Of a stretch of DNA of 64,000 nt, positions 53,610 to 62,461 are shown piece by piece; the stretch's first letter is position 1; every line of letters begins with the position of its first letter. The stretch is from positions 1,550,001 through 1,614,000 of the forward strand of contig NZ_AHCB03000005.1 in NCBI RefSeq assembly GCF_000238335.3, given 5' to 3'. The position numbers and the translations under genes are program-made. This DNA comes from Pseudoalteromonas marina (GTDB lineage Bacteria > Pseudomonadota > Gammaproteobacteria > Enterobacterales > Alteromonadaceae). The notes below the pieces were generated by a model. It was not told the DNA's origin, did no database searches, and worked only from the letters and a program-made list of their open reading frames with translations.

Positions 53610-55461
53610 TATTAGCCTTATTTGTTAATACTGCGCTGCTAAATGCATCAAGTGTCAAGTTAAATGTGGCGCCTTGTGAGTGTGTTTTAAGTTCCACTTG
53701 GTGTTGCTCAAGTAAATCAACAATTAGTGAGCTTTCTCCCAGTTTTGTTACTTGCTCATGAGATAAATCAACGGAGATACTCTGTGTTTGCTCACTGAAG
53801 TTACTTAGTACCAAAATTGTTTGCTGCCCTAGCGTTCGGCTAAACCCAACAATACGATCGCTACCTGTAAGGTTAAGCTTTTGCATATCGCCGCCTACAA
53901 CAGCAGGTAAGCTATTTAAAGACATAATTGCTTTATAGTACTCACGCAAAGCAGCTTGTTCGTTAGTGAGTTTTGCGCCATCAAACTTACCGTTATTCAT
54001 CCATGCTTGATGAGCGGGTACGCCTATGTAATCAAAAATACTTGTGCGAGTAGGCGATCCAAAGCCGGCATTTTCAGATCCATCCTCACCAACATCTTGG
54101 CCAAAGTATAATAAGCTTGGTGCACGACTAATTAAGTTAGAAACCACCATGGCGGGTTTACCCCAAACTGCATTTCCTGCAAAGTCTGGGCTAGCGATAC
54201 GTTGCTCGTCGTGATTTTCTAAAAAGTGCAACATGTGTTGCTCTATGTCTGCAACGGTTTTATGCGCATCAAAAATAGTGTTTGCTAGCTGCTTGCTTTG
54301 CATAATGGCCTTTAACGTATCGTAAAAGCCCACTTTGTCGTAAAGAAAATCCATTTTTCCTTGGTGAATATAGGCGCGATACATTTTTGGGTTGTAAACT
54401 TCAGCCAGTAAAAAGGCATCTGGCTTTTGCATTTTTATTGATGAATTCAAAAAACTCCAAAATTCGACCGGTACCATCTCGGCCATATCATATCTAAAGC
54501 CATCAACCCCTTTGTCGAGCCAAAACAATGCAATATCTCTAAATTTATACCAGCTATTAGGGAGTTCTTTATCCTGCCAAAACGCATAATGAACACGGTA
54601 ATCTTTCGTTTCTATGTTTTTTGGTAGTGTTGGAAAGTCGTAACTGCCGTCTGGTTTAACACCGTAATTCACTTTTACGGTTTCGTACCAATCGTTTATG
54701 TCAGGTTTTGGCGCTCGTGCACCATTACCGGTCCATTTTGCTGGGTTTTCATCAAAAAATCCGTCCGCAAGTGGATGAGCATTGCCACCTAGGACTTGGT
54801 AATTAACATCTGTAGGTACTTGAAAAGACTTTCCTGGTACATAGTAAAAATTATTATTTTTATCGTACACTTTACTGGTGTCATCTTGCTCACCAAAGTC
54901 TTTAACACCTTTAGGTTTACCTAGCGATTCATAATTACGTGCCACATGGTTAGGCACTATATCAATAATGACTTTCATGCCATGGCTATGTGTACGTTCA
55001 ATAAGCTGGGTAAACTCTCCCATGCGGTTTGTTACATTAACAGCTAAATCGGGGTTAACATCGTAGTAATCTTTAATCGCGTACGGTGAACCTGCGCGAC
55101 CTTTTATTACATCAGGGTCATCTTTTGAAATACCGTAGTCGGTATAATCGCCCACTAACGCGTGGTGTAACACACCGGTATACCAAACGTGCGTGGTACC
55201 TAGCTCTTTAATGCCTTTTAGGGCTGCGTCGTTAAAGTCGGCAAATTTACCTACACCGTTTTGCTCTTTAGTGCCCCATGGCACATTGGCTGTCTCGGTA
55301 TTACCAAACAAACGGGTAAAAACTTGATACACAACTGGCTTGGTAAGCTCATTTTGCGTATGTGCAGGTGTTTGCTGTTGTTCAGGTTTATTATTTTCTG
55401 AACACCCTGTAGCAATAAGTGCACTACACAGCACTGCGGGTATATAAACTGATTTTTTCAT
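53602..55461 (-). CDS. GH13 alpha-amylase, lipoprotein
   Basis: Cleaves internal alpha-1,4 bonds of starch or dextrins. The 619 residues start with a lipoprotein signal (AVLCSALIATGC, Cys20). The GH13 barrel has DIVPNHVARN, the nucleophile Asp325 in GFRYDMAE, the acid Glu354 in LLAEVY and His417-Asp418 in LENHDEQR; a C-terminal beta domain follows (about 530-619). A palindromic operator lies 70 bases upstream (55531-55544), so it may also have its own promoter within the operon. AGGA-type Shine-Dalgarno is weak. Confidence 0.92.
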   Translation of the reverse strand: MKKSVYIPAVLCSALIATGCSENNKPEQQQTPAHTQNELTKPVVYQVFTRLFGNTETANVPWGTKEQNGVGKFADFNDAALKGIKELGTTHVWYTGVLHHALVGDYTDYGISKDDPDVIKGRAGSPYAIKDYYDVNPDLAVNVTNRMGEFTQLIERTHSHGMKVIIDIVPNHVARNYESLGKPKGVKDFGEQDDTSKVYDKNNNFYYVPGKSFQVPTDVNYQVLGGNAHPLADGFFDENPAKWTGNGARAPKPDINDWYETVKVNYGVKPDGSYDFPTLPKNIETKDYRVHYAFWQDKELPNSWYKFRDIALFWLDKGVDGFRYDMAEMVPVEFWSFLNSSIKMQKPDAFLLAEVYNPKMYRAYIHQGKMDFLYDKVGFYDTLKAIMQSKQLANTIFDAHKTVADIEQHMLHFLENHDEQRIASPDFAGNAVWGKPAMVVSNLISRAPSLLYFGQDVGEDGSENAGFGSPTRTSIFDYIGVPAHQAWMNNGKFDGAKLTNEQAALREYYKAIMSLNSLPAVVGGDMQKLNLTGSDRIVGFSRTLGQQTILVLSNFSEQTQSISVDLSHEQVTKLGESSLIVDLLEQHQVELKTHSQGATFNLTLDAFSSAVLTNKANNE

Positions 55462-55511
55462 TGTGTGTCTTTTTTGTCAGTATTGTTATTAACTTTATAC
55501 TAAAGATTACT

Positions 55512-55533
55512 GCAGCAACCATACAGTTGCTGC
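55512..55533. other. Hairpin between the two GH13 genes
   Basis: GCAGCAAC (55512-55519) pairs with GTTGCTGC (55526-55533). It sits in the 88-base gap and touches the operator at 55531. No T run; it may protect or process the mRNA. Confidence 0.6.
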
Positions 55534-55544
55534 ATACGTATTCA
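55531..55544. promoter_or_regulatory. Maltose-type LacI operator before the amylase gene
   Basis: TGCATACGTATTCA, one base from the site at 62341 and identical to that at 61924. On the minus strand CTGAAT within it could serve as a -35 for the amylase gene. MalR-type LacI factors of Alteromonadales are reported to use such sites; the factor here is not identified. Confidence 0.72.
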
Positions 55545-55549
55545 GGTCA

Positions 55550-57406
55550 CTATTGTGGCTTATTGATAACTAATACAGTTGCGCTCATAGCTGATAGTTC
55601 AATGGTTTTGCCAAGCTTTTGTGTTTTTTGAGTAAATAAATTAAATGCTGTTGTGCTCTTAGGCATCACCTCTTGCATATACTCAATATTTTTTTGTAGT
55701 GCCTCTGTGTTTTTATTCATAAATACCAACACAGTTTGCTCGTCGCTAATACGTGAATAACTATAAACCCCTTGTTGAGGCGTAAAGTGTACAAGTTTAC
55801 CTTTATCTAGTGCTGAGCTGTTTTTTCTAAAGTTAAGCAGCGTACTGATGGTGTTATGCATCTCTTTTTGCTTTTTTGTTAAGCCCTCTTTGGTAAAGGC
55901 GTTACGTGTTTGCCCATCAAACCCTCCAGGAAAATCAATTCTAATATCGCCATGGTCTTTACTTGGGGTGTTATCTAATAGTACTTCCGTACCGTAATAC
56001 ATTTGCGGTATGCCACGTGTAGTTAAAAACAAGGTCATCGCCATTTTTGTTTTGTCTACATCTTGACCAAGCTCAGTGTAAACACGGCTCATATCGTGGT
56101 TATCGGCAAACACCATAATGTTATTTGTATCAGGGTATAAAAAGTCATTAGCTAACGATTCATATACTTTAACCCAACCCGTGTTCCAACTTTCATCTTC
56201 ATTTAGCGCTTGAATTACCGACTCTTGCAACGAAAAGTCCATCACGCTTGGTAAGCTTGATGTATAGCCATCTTGGTTATGCTTGCCACGTTGCCAGTAA
56301 GAAGCAATAGCAGGGTTAGACGTCCACTCTTCTCCAACAATATTAAAGTCTGGATACTCTTGCATTATGGCTTTTGTCCAATCACTCAAAAATGCTTTAT
56401 CTGAGTAAGAGTAGGTATCAACGCGTATGCCGCTTAAATCGGCGTATTCTATCCACCAAATCGCATTTTGAATTAAGTATTCACTTAACAGTGGTTGGCG
56501 CTGATTTAAATCAGGCATGGTTTCTACAAACCAGCCATCGTTAAACTGGCGCTTGTCGTATTCACTGGCGTGTGGGTCTTGTATGGTTTGGCGCGCATGG
56601 CTGGTGGCATTCTTGCCTTTATTAAACTCACCATTAAAGTTAATCCAATCTTTAGTTGGCTTATCGTTAACCCAAGTATGCTCAGAGCCAAAATGGTTAA
56701 GAACCATATCCATTACAAGGCCTATACCCTGCTCTTTTGCTTTTACAGATAACGTTTTGTATAACTGGTTTGAGCCCATTCGTGGGTCAACCTTATAAAA
56801 GTCTGTAATTGCATAACCATGATAAGAATAATTAGGCATGTTGTTTTCAAGCACAGGTGTTAGCCAAAGCTGTGTGACGCCTAAGTCGTTTAAATAGGGA
56901 AGCGCGTTTATAACGCCTTGAATATCACCACCGTGGCGCCCACCTTTTATACTCGGGTTTGCTGCTTCTAACATGTTTGGGACGGTATCGTTTTCTTTAT
57001 CACCATTAGCAAAGCGATCGGGGTTAATTAAATAAAGCGTATCAGCTGATGTAAACCCTTGACGCTGAGCGCTGTTTTTATCTCGTTCAAGAAGTGGGAA
57101 CTCAAAGTTATTGCTTGTTTCGCTGCTATTAAACTTAAGCGTTCCGGCTTTAGCGGCGTCGGTAATGGTAATATTTAAAAATACATAATTTGGATTATCG
57201 GTACGGGTTACTTTATTTAACTTAACGCCGTTGTATTTAGCTAATTTAATTTGCTCGTTTGCAATGTTTTGCTCATGAACCATGATGGTAATCGTGTTTT
57301 TGTTCATGCCAACCCACCAATTAGCTGGCTCAACGTCAAGTGCGTAGCTAATGGTTGGTAAAGTACAGGCACTTACAAGTAAAAGCTTTTTTAAAAGTTG
57401 CATCAT
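55550..57406 (-). CDS. Periplasmic GH13 cyclomaltodextrinase/neopullulanase
   Basis: The 618 residues start with a Sec signal (LLKKLLLVSACTLPTISYA) and have an N-terminal beta domain of the cyclomaltodextrinase type (about 22-120), the GH13 barrel and a C-terminal beta domain. DMVLNHFGS, the nucleophile Asp330 in GIRVDTYSY, the acid Glu359 in IVGEEW, and His437-Asp438 in FADNHDMSR are present. The layout is that of SusA-like periplasmic enzymes which degrade dextrins or cyclodextrins taken in by a TonB receptor. Its ATG overlaps the stop of the halogenase-like gene, so the two are coupled. Confidence 0.92.
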   Translation of the reverse strand: MMQLLKKLLLVSACTLPTISYALDVEPANWWVGMNKNTITIMVHEQNIANEQIKLAKYNGVKLNKVTRTDNPNYVFLNITITDAAKAGTLKFNSSETSNNFEFPLLERDKNSAQRQGFTSADTLYLINPDRFANGDKENDTVPNMLEAANPSIKGGRHGGDIQGVINALPYLNDLGVTQLWLTPVLENNMPNYSYHGYAITDFYKVDPRMGSNQLYKTLSVKAKEQGIGLVMDMVLNHFGSEHTWVNDKPTKDWINFNGEFNKGKNATSHARQTIQDPHASEYDKRQFNDGWFVETMPDLNQRQPLLSEYLIQNAIWWIEYADLSGIRVDTYSYSDKAFLSDWTKAIMQEYPDFNIVGEEWTSNPAIASYWQRGKHNQDGYTSSLPSVMDFSLQESVIQALNEDESWNTGWVKVYESLANDFLYPDTNNIMVFADNHDMSRVYTELGQDVDKTKMAMTLFLTTRGIPQMYYGTEVLLDNTPSKDHGDIRIDFPGGFDGQTRNAFTKEGLTKKQKEMHNTISTLLNFRKNSSALDKGKLVHFTPQQGVYSYSRISDEQTVLVFMNKNTEALQKNIEYMQEVMPKSTTAFNLFTQKTQKLGKTIELSAMSATVLVINKPQ

Positions 57407-58899
57407 CAGGCCTTTTTAATTTTTGCTAAAAAATCTTTATGAGTTGGTAATTGATCTACCGTTGAGGTAATAAGCGTTTTTAGTGTTGAGAATAAATCGT
57501 TTAGTTGTTCACTACTGAGTGAGTCAACGATGTTGTTGTAATCCTCGGGAATAAGACCTTGCCCAATACACACCTGCTGCCAAGCCACTTCTGCAAATAG
57601 CTCGTCGTTTTCGCGCACTACCTTGCCTGTTTGTCTAAATAAATCTATTTTATGAGCTAACGATTGAGGTATATCCATTTGCTTACATTGGCGCCAAAAT
57701 GGCGAGTCTACTCGTTCGGTTAATTTGTAATGCAAAATAATGAAGTCGCGAATATGTTCTATTTCAGTAACACTTTGCTTATTAAATTCAGTAACAAGCG
57801 CATCACTAATGCCATTATGAGGAAATAACTTAATTAAACGTATAACAGCACTTTGAATTAAATGAATACTGGTAGACTCAAGCGGCTCTAAAAACCCACT
57901 TGAAAGCCCCACTGCTACCACATTTTTATGCCATTGCTTTAAGCGTCGCCCAGTTTTAAATTTTATTAAGCGAGGATCTGTTGTAGGTTCACCCGGTAAG
58001 TTATTAAGTAAAAGTGCAGTCGCGCCCTCGTCAGATAAATATCGACTGCAGTAAACAAGCCCGTTTCCTGTTCTATTTTGCAACGGTATTTGCCACTGCC
58101 AGCCTGCGTTATGTGCAATAGAACGCGTATAAGGCCTTAATTCGTCACTTCCTGTTGATTGCACTGCTACGGCGCTATCGCATGGTAAATAATGCGACCA
58201 ATCAACAAACCCTGTATTAAGCGTTTGCTCAATTAAAAGTGCACGTTGCCCCGTACAATCTATAAATAAATCCCCCTCTATTTGGCTATTATTATCAAGC
58301 GTTAGACTGTTAATTTGGCCTGTATTTGGGCACTGAGTAACACGCTCTATTTTTGCATCGATGTGTTTTACACCGCGTGATACTGCCAGTTTTTTAAGGT
58401 ACTCAGCATATAAGGTGGCATCAAAATGAAAAGCGTAACTTATCCCAGGTAGCTGGGTATTAGGAATAGCGCTTAGTGGTGCAAACTTGTGCTTTTTAGC
58501 AGCTTGGTAATTAAGTGAAAAATCCCATAAAGAATCCTCACTACCACTAATTTGCCCTTTTACCCAAAAGTTATAAAAGTCACAAAACGGAAAGTCTTTA
58601 CCAAACGAGCCAAACGCATGCATGTAACTATGTGATGGTGTTTTCCAATTTTCGAACTCAATACCAAGCTTTATAGAGGCATTAGTAGCATTTATAAAGT
58701 CTTGTTCATTAATACCTAACGCATTGTTGAGCTGAATAATGGGCGGAATGGTCGCTTCACCAACACCAATAGTACCAATACTGCGGGATTCTATAAGGGT
58801 GATGTTAATTACTTTACCTAATACTTTATTAAGTAGCGCTGCGGCTATCCAACCAGCGGTCCCACCGCCCGCAATGACAACGTTTTTTATTGGTTTCAT
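57406..58899 (-). CDS. Tryptophan-halogenase-like flavoprotein
   Basis: A flavin-dependent halogenase homologue of 497 residues. The FAD site is [26 protein letters not shown] follows. The lysine needed for the haloamine is present in ASIKLGIEF (Lys77 from this start) and so is the W-x-W-x-I-P motif in GWQWQIPL (near 265). The ATG at 58899 is preferred to a GTG four codons earlier. Such genes recur beside TonB receptors in sugar-use loci, where no halogenated product is known. It overlaps the periplasmic GH13 gene and is separated from the receptor gene upstream by a terminator. Its part in starch use is unknown. Confidence 0.9.
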   Translation of the reverse strand: MKPIKNVVIAGGGTAGWIAAALLNKVLGKVINITLIESRSIGTIGVGEATIPPIIQLNNALGINEQDFINATNASIKLGIEFENWKTPSHSYMHAFGSFGKDFPFCDFYNFWVKGQISGSEDSLWDFSLNYQAAKKHKFAPLSAIPNTQLPGISYAFHFDATLYAEYLKKLAVSRGVKHIDAKIERVTQCPNTGQINSLTLDNNSQIEGDLFIDCTGQRALLIEQTLNTGFVDWSHYLPCDSAVAVQSTGSDELRPYTRSIAHNAGWQWQIPLQNRTGNGLVYCSRYLSDEGATALLLNNLPGEPTTDPRLIKFKTGRRLKQWHKNVVAVGLSSGFLEPLESTSIHLIQSAVIRLIKLFPHNGISDALVTEFNKQSVTEIEHIRDFIILHYKLTERVDSPFWRQCKQMDIPQSLAHKIDLFRQTGKVVRENDELFAEVAWQQVCIGQGLIPEDYNNIVDSLSSEQLNDLFSTLKTLITSTVDQLPTHKDFLAKIKKA

Positions 58900-58961
58900 A
58901 GTATTGCCCACTTTTACAAGCCAAAGCTTTGTTAAGTTTGATAAAATTTAGATAAAGTAGC

Positions 58962-58998
58962 TATAAAAAAGCCCTTGTAAAATAAATTACAAGGGCTT
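58962..58998 (-). terminator. Terminator after the starch receptor gene
   Basis: AAGCCCTTGTAA and its complement (58969-58980 with 58987-58998) form a 12-bp stem; on the minus strand a run of T follows. It separates the receptor gene from the enzyme genes, so the receptor can be made in excess. Confidence 0.9.
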
Positions 58999-59014
58999 CT
59001 ACACACAACGTTTA

Positions 59015-61801
59015 TTATAGCTTGTAACTAAAGCCCAATAAGAACGTACGACCATAATCTTGGTAGTCACGTACTTGCAGCGCGTTATCGCCACTTAAAG
59101 TGGTAAACGGTTCTTCAGTAATATTTTGTACTTGGAAGGTTACATTTAAGCCATCTAAGCTATCAACACCTGCTTCGCCAAAATCAAAGCCCAATTGTGC
59201 ATCCCAAATTGTTTCACCTTTAATGTCAACTTGAGTTGCAGCAAGACCTAATCCATTTACATTACCTTTAAAGTCACTACGTTTACGCATACTTGTACGC
59301 GCTTGGAAGCCATTACGCTCGTAGTAAACAGTCAAGCTATCAATTTGGTCAGATAGGCCAACAAGTTCATATTCATTCCCATTTTGATCTTCAACGTCTT
59401 GTTCAATGCCTGTATGGCTTGCAATTAAACCAAAGCCATCAAGTGAAGAATGAAATACGTTAAACGGTAGCGCAAGAGAAAGCTCGTAACCCCATAGGTC
59501 ACCGCCGCCGCCATTTACTTTACCATTACCAGTACCTGAAGAAGTTGCTGGTATTTCACCCGTTGCAGGATTAGCTACGCCAGACATATCGACTGCGTAA
59601 GTACCATCAAATATCCACTGGTTGATATCTTTATAGAAAACCGCTGCAGAGAAGTATCCTTCTGCATTAAAGTAATTTTCGTAGCTGATATCAAAGCCTG
59701 TCGCTTCTTTTGGCTCTAGTTTAGGGTTACCACCTGAAATACTCCAAAAGTTACCATTATCATCTGGTTGTTGCCCGTATGATGCATTGATTGACGCATT
59801 CATATCGTTTAATAATGCGCGCGAAATAGTTTTAGCCGCACCAAAACGTAACGTTTGTTCTTCGTCGATTGCAAACGACAAGTTAATGCTTGGTAAAACG
59901 TGGCTGTAGTCGTGACTTACGTCTGTTGGTGTAACAACTACGAGACCGTCTACTGTGTTAGCAGCTGAACCCTGTGAAGACTGTTCAGTTTTAACATAGC
60001 GAACGCCCACATTACCTGTTACCGGAATTGATCCAATTTCTGCGTTAATATCAGCTTGAACAAAGAAGGCAGTTACTTTTTCTTGGACTGTCCACGACTG
60101 TGTTTTATGTTTTTGGTCTGTAAGGCTTTCTTGAAGTAAATCATAGTAACCATCGTTTATTAGGGCACGAGTATCGTAGGCAATCATATCGCCCATACCA
60201 ATGAAGTCTAAGCTAGCTGAACCTAAACGGTACTGCTCTGGAACCGAAACCATACCTGGGTTAGATAGAGAAAAATCTTTAAGTGTTAAAAAATAACCTT
60301 CAGATAACTTTGATTTTTCACGGTCACGATAAGACATACCAAATTTAACAGCATTAACGTATTCGTTGTCTAGAATTTTAGTTGCAGCAAGTTTTAACGT
60401 GGTTAGTTCATCATTCACTTCTGGCGCATTGATGAAACCATCTTGTGCTGTATTTTGAAATGGTGTGTCAGTTAAACCATATTTGTCATTAAGGGCTTTA
60501 CTTCCACCCCACGATAACGGGCCACCTAATTGAATTAGGTTATAGTCACTGTAATCTAGCTCATGAGAAAATTGTGCACCGGTATTACCACCATCAAGCA
60601 TATAACCAATGTTGTCAGCAACACCATTAGCATCACCTCGACCTGTGCCTGAATAACTTTCAATGCTCCATAGCTGACGTTCAACCTCAGAGCGGCTGAT
60701 ATCAAACTCTGTGCTCCAACTGTCGTTAATATCGTATTTTGCATTAAAACCAAACTGCGTTAATTCAGCTTTTCGTTCTTGATGGTCGTTACGAACAACA
60801 ACACGCTGACCTTCAGTCACAGCACTTGTGATAAATCCAGTTTCAGCATCAACTGTTGTTGAATCTGAGCTAATTGAACCTTGACCCCATGCAAATGGAA
60901 TTTCGATACCGCGCAAAATTTGTTCATCTGAAAAGTCGATATAAAGCGCATCAAACGTCATATTTAATTTATCAGTCGGTGCAGCTTCTAATACAAGCAT
61001 TGCTGAGTCACGCTCAAGCGTTGAAGAACGTACGTATGGTTTAGCACCACCTAAAATAGAATATGATTGACCATCTTCAGTAGTAAACTCTGGGTAACCC
61101 CATGAGTTCCAACGCTTTTCTTGGTTTGGAGAACTCATTGTGTTGTAAGCAAATGCTACACCAATGGTGTCATCTGCGAATTGGTCAATGTATGAGACCG
61201 TACCGCGGTAACCTTGATCATCACCGTCTGGATTAAGCTTACCAAAACCAGTTTGCTCAAGTTGACCATTAAACATGATTACACGTTCACCTTTACTTAA
61301 AGGTTTAACGGTTTGCATGTCGATAACACCGGCGATGCCTTCAGCTTCGATACTCGCACTTGGTGTTTTATAAACGGTAACGCCGCTCATTATTTCAGAT
61401 GGGTAAAGGTCGAACTCAACGCCACGGTTATCACCAATTGATACTTGCTCACGACCATTAAATGTAGTGGCACTTTCGTTTTCGCTAAAGCCACGTACAC
61501 TCACTCGGCTTGCACGACCGTCTAGGCGTTGAGCTGTTAAGCCAGGTAGACGAGCGATAGACTCAGCAATCGACGAATCAGGTAACTTACCGATATCTTC
61601 TGCAGAGATAGATTCAACGACTTCTGGTGAAAAACGTTTAGTGTTGATTGATTCTACAATACTGCCACGAAAACCTTTAACTTCGATAACTTCTACGTCA
61701 TCATTTTTTAATTGTTTTTCTTCCGCTGCAGTTGCTGCAAAACTAGTGATGCCAGCAGCAGCTAACGCCAGAGTTAATATACTTGGTTTGAACATAGACA
61801 T
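59015..61801 (-). CDS. TonB-dependent receptor, maltodextrin (MalA-like)
   Basis: Outer-membrane receptor of 928 residues. Signal peptide LTLALAAAGITSFAATAA; TonB box region DVEVIEVKGFR; plug with AEDIGKLPDSSIAESIARLPGLTAQR, VSVRGFSENESATTFNGREQ and VYKTPSASIEAEGIAGVIDMQTVKP; then the barrel, ending FLLGFSYKL. This spelling is that of the Caulobacter/Xanthomonas receptor group for carbohydrates. Its position at the head of a starch locus and the operator at 61924 point to maltodextrin. AGGA-like GGGAAAAC precedes the ATG. Terminator at 58962 follows. Confidence 0.93.
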   Translation of the reverse strand: MSMFKPSILTLALAAAGITSFAATAAEEKQLKNDDVEVIEVKGFRGSIVESINTKRFSPEVVESISAEDIGKLPDSSIAESIARLPGLTAQRLDGRASRVSVRGFSENESATTFNGREQVSIGDNRGVEFDLYPSEIMSGVTVYKTPSASIEAEGIAGVIDMQTVKPLSKGERVIMFNGQLEQTGFGKLNPDGDDQGYRGTVSYIDQFADDTIGVAFAYNTMSSPNQEKRWNSWGYPEFTTEDGQSYSILGGAKPYVRSSTLERDSAMLVLEAAPTDKLNMTFDALYIDFSDEQILRGIEIPFAWGQGSISSDSTTVDAETGFITSAVTEGQRVVVRNDHQERKAELTQFGFNAKYDINDSWSTEFDISRSEVERQLWSIESYSGTGRGDANGVADNIGYMLDGGNTGAQFSHELDYSDYNLIQLGGPLSWGGSKALNDKYGLTDTPFQNTAQDGFINAPEVNDELTTLKLAATKILDNEYVNAVKFGMSYRDREKSKLSEGYFLTLKDFSLSNPGMVSVPEQYRLGSASLDFIGMGDMIAYDTRALINDGYYDLLQESLTDQKHKTQSWTVQEKVTAFFVQADINAEIGSIPVTGNVGVRYVKTEQSSQGSAANTVDGLVVVTPTDVSHDYSHVLPSINLSFAIDEEQTLRFGAAKTISRALLNDMNASINASYGQQPDDNGNFWSISGGNPKLEPKEATGFDISYENYFNAEGYFSAAVFYKDINQWIFDGTYAVDMSGVANPATGEIPATSSGTGNGKVNGGGGDLWGYELSLALPFNVFHSSLDGFGLIASHTGIEQDVEDQNGNEYELVGLSDQIDSLTVYYERNGFQARTSMRKRSDFKGNVNGLGLAATQVDIKGETIWDAQLGFDFGEAGVDSLDGLNVTFQVQNITEEPFTTLSGDNALQVRDYQDYGRTFLLGFSYKL

Positions 61802-61923
61802 GATGTTTTCCCGTTACCCATATTGTGATACCCGCTCAATTGTTTAGTGATAGTAAACCGAGGCGAGCTTATTTTGTTGTCAGGATGGATATTAACGCTT
61901 GGTTTATTTTATTAACAAGTTTA

Positions 61924-61937
61924 TGCATACGTATTCA
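61924..61937. promoter_or_regulatory. Maltose-type LacI operator, receptor promoter
   Basis: TGCATACGTATTCA; on the minus strand it contains TTGAAT, the -35 of a promoter with 17-base spacing to TTAATA. A bound repressor would block the receptor gene. Confidence 0.78.
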
Positions 61938-62340
61938 AGCCTTATAAAACCAACATAAATTAACATAAACTTCACATAAACCTTGGTAACACACTGTTTT
62001 AAATGATATTTATTGGTGCAACAATTTTTATCCGAATATTACAATTATGCAAAATAGCCTAATGATTTAAACCTGCTTTAACAGCTTGTAATTATTAAGA
62101 AATAAATTAGATCTATGCATTATTGGCTAAATTTAACTAATAAATATCAATGTGAAATTGGTAAGACCATTACATGCAATCACTATTATAGTGCAACCCA
62201 GCTAAAATATGCACTTGCGAGGTGCTATGCCGTGTTACTTTTTAATTACATGCAATTGGTAAACAGATTCAATTTAATGGCAACGCTTCCTTAAAACTAA
62301 ATAGACGCTTTTTGAAGTCACTCAAACATGCTTATTTTTG

Positions 62341-62354
62341 TGCATACGTATGCA
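62341..62354. promoter_or_regulatory. Maltose-type LacI operator, alpha-glucosidase promoter
   Basis: TGCATACGTATGCA, a perfect 14-bp palindrome 107 bases before the alpha-glucosidase ATG. TTGTGC overlapping its left edge is a possible -35. Confidence 0.78.
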
Positions 62355-62461
62355 GTCTTTTTACAGTATCTCGGCCTTCACGTATGCTTTTTGCAAATAA
62401 CGTGATTTACCATAATCACATATAAGAATTTAAAAAACTGTTTGGAATGACGGAGAAAAGC

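Larger units (their letters stand above)
61802..62461. other. Divergent regulatory region of the starch locus
   Basis: 660 bases without a credible gene. It holds two maltose-type operators (61924, 62341) and a good leftward promoter, TTGAAT (61933-61938) 17 bases from TTAATA (61910-61915). ATTACATGCAAT occurs twice (62169 and 62245). The length, large for this compact genome, suggests long leaders or further binding sites. Confidence 0.6.

Noticed and set aside
62169-62256. Direct repeat ATTACATGCAAT as an operator pair
   Set aside because: Two copies 76 bases apart without symmetry or relation to a promoter; could be chance in AT-rich DNA.
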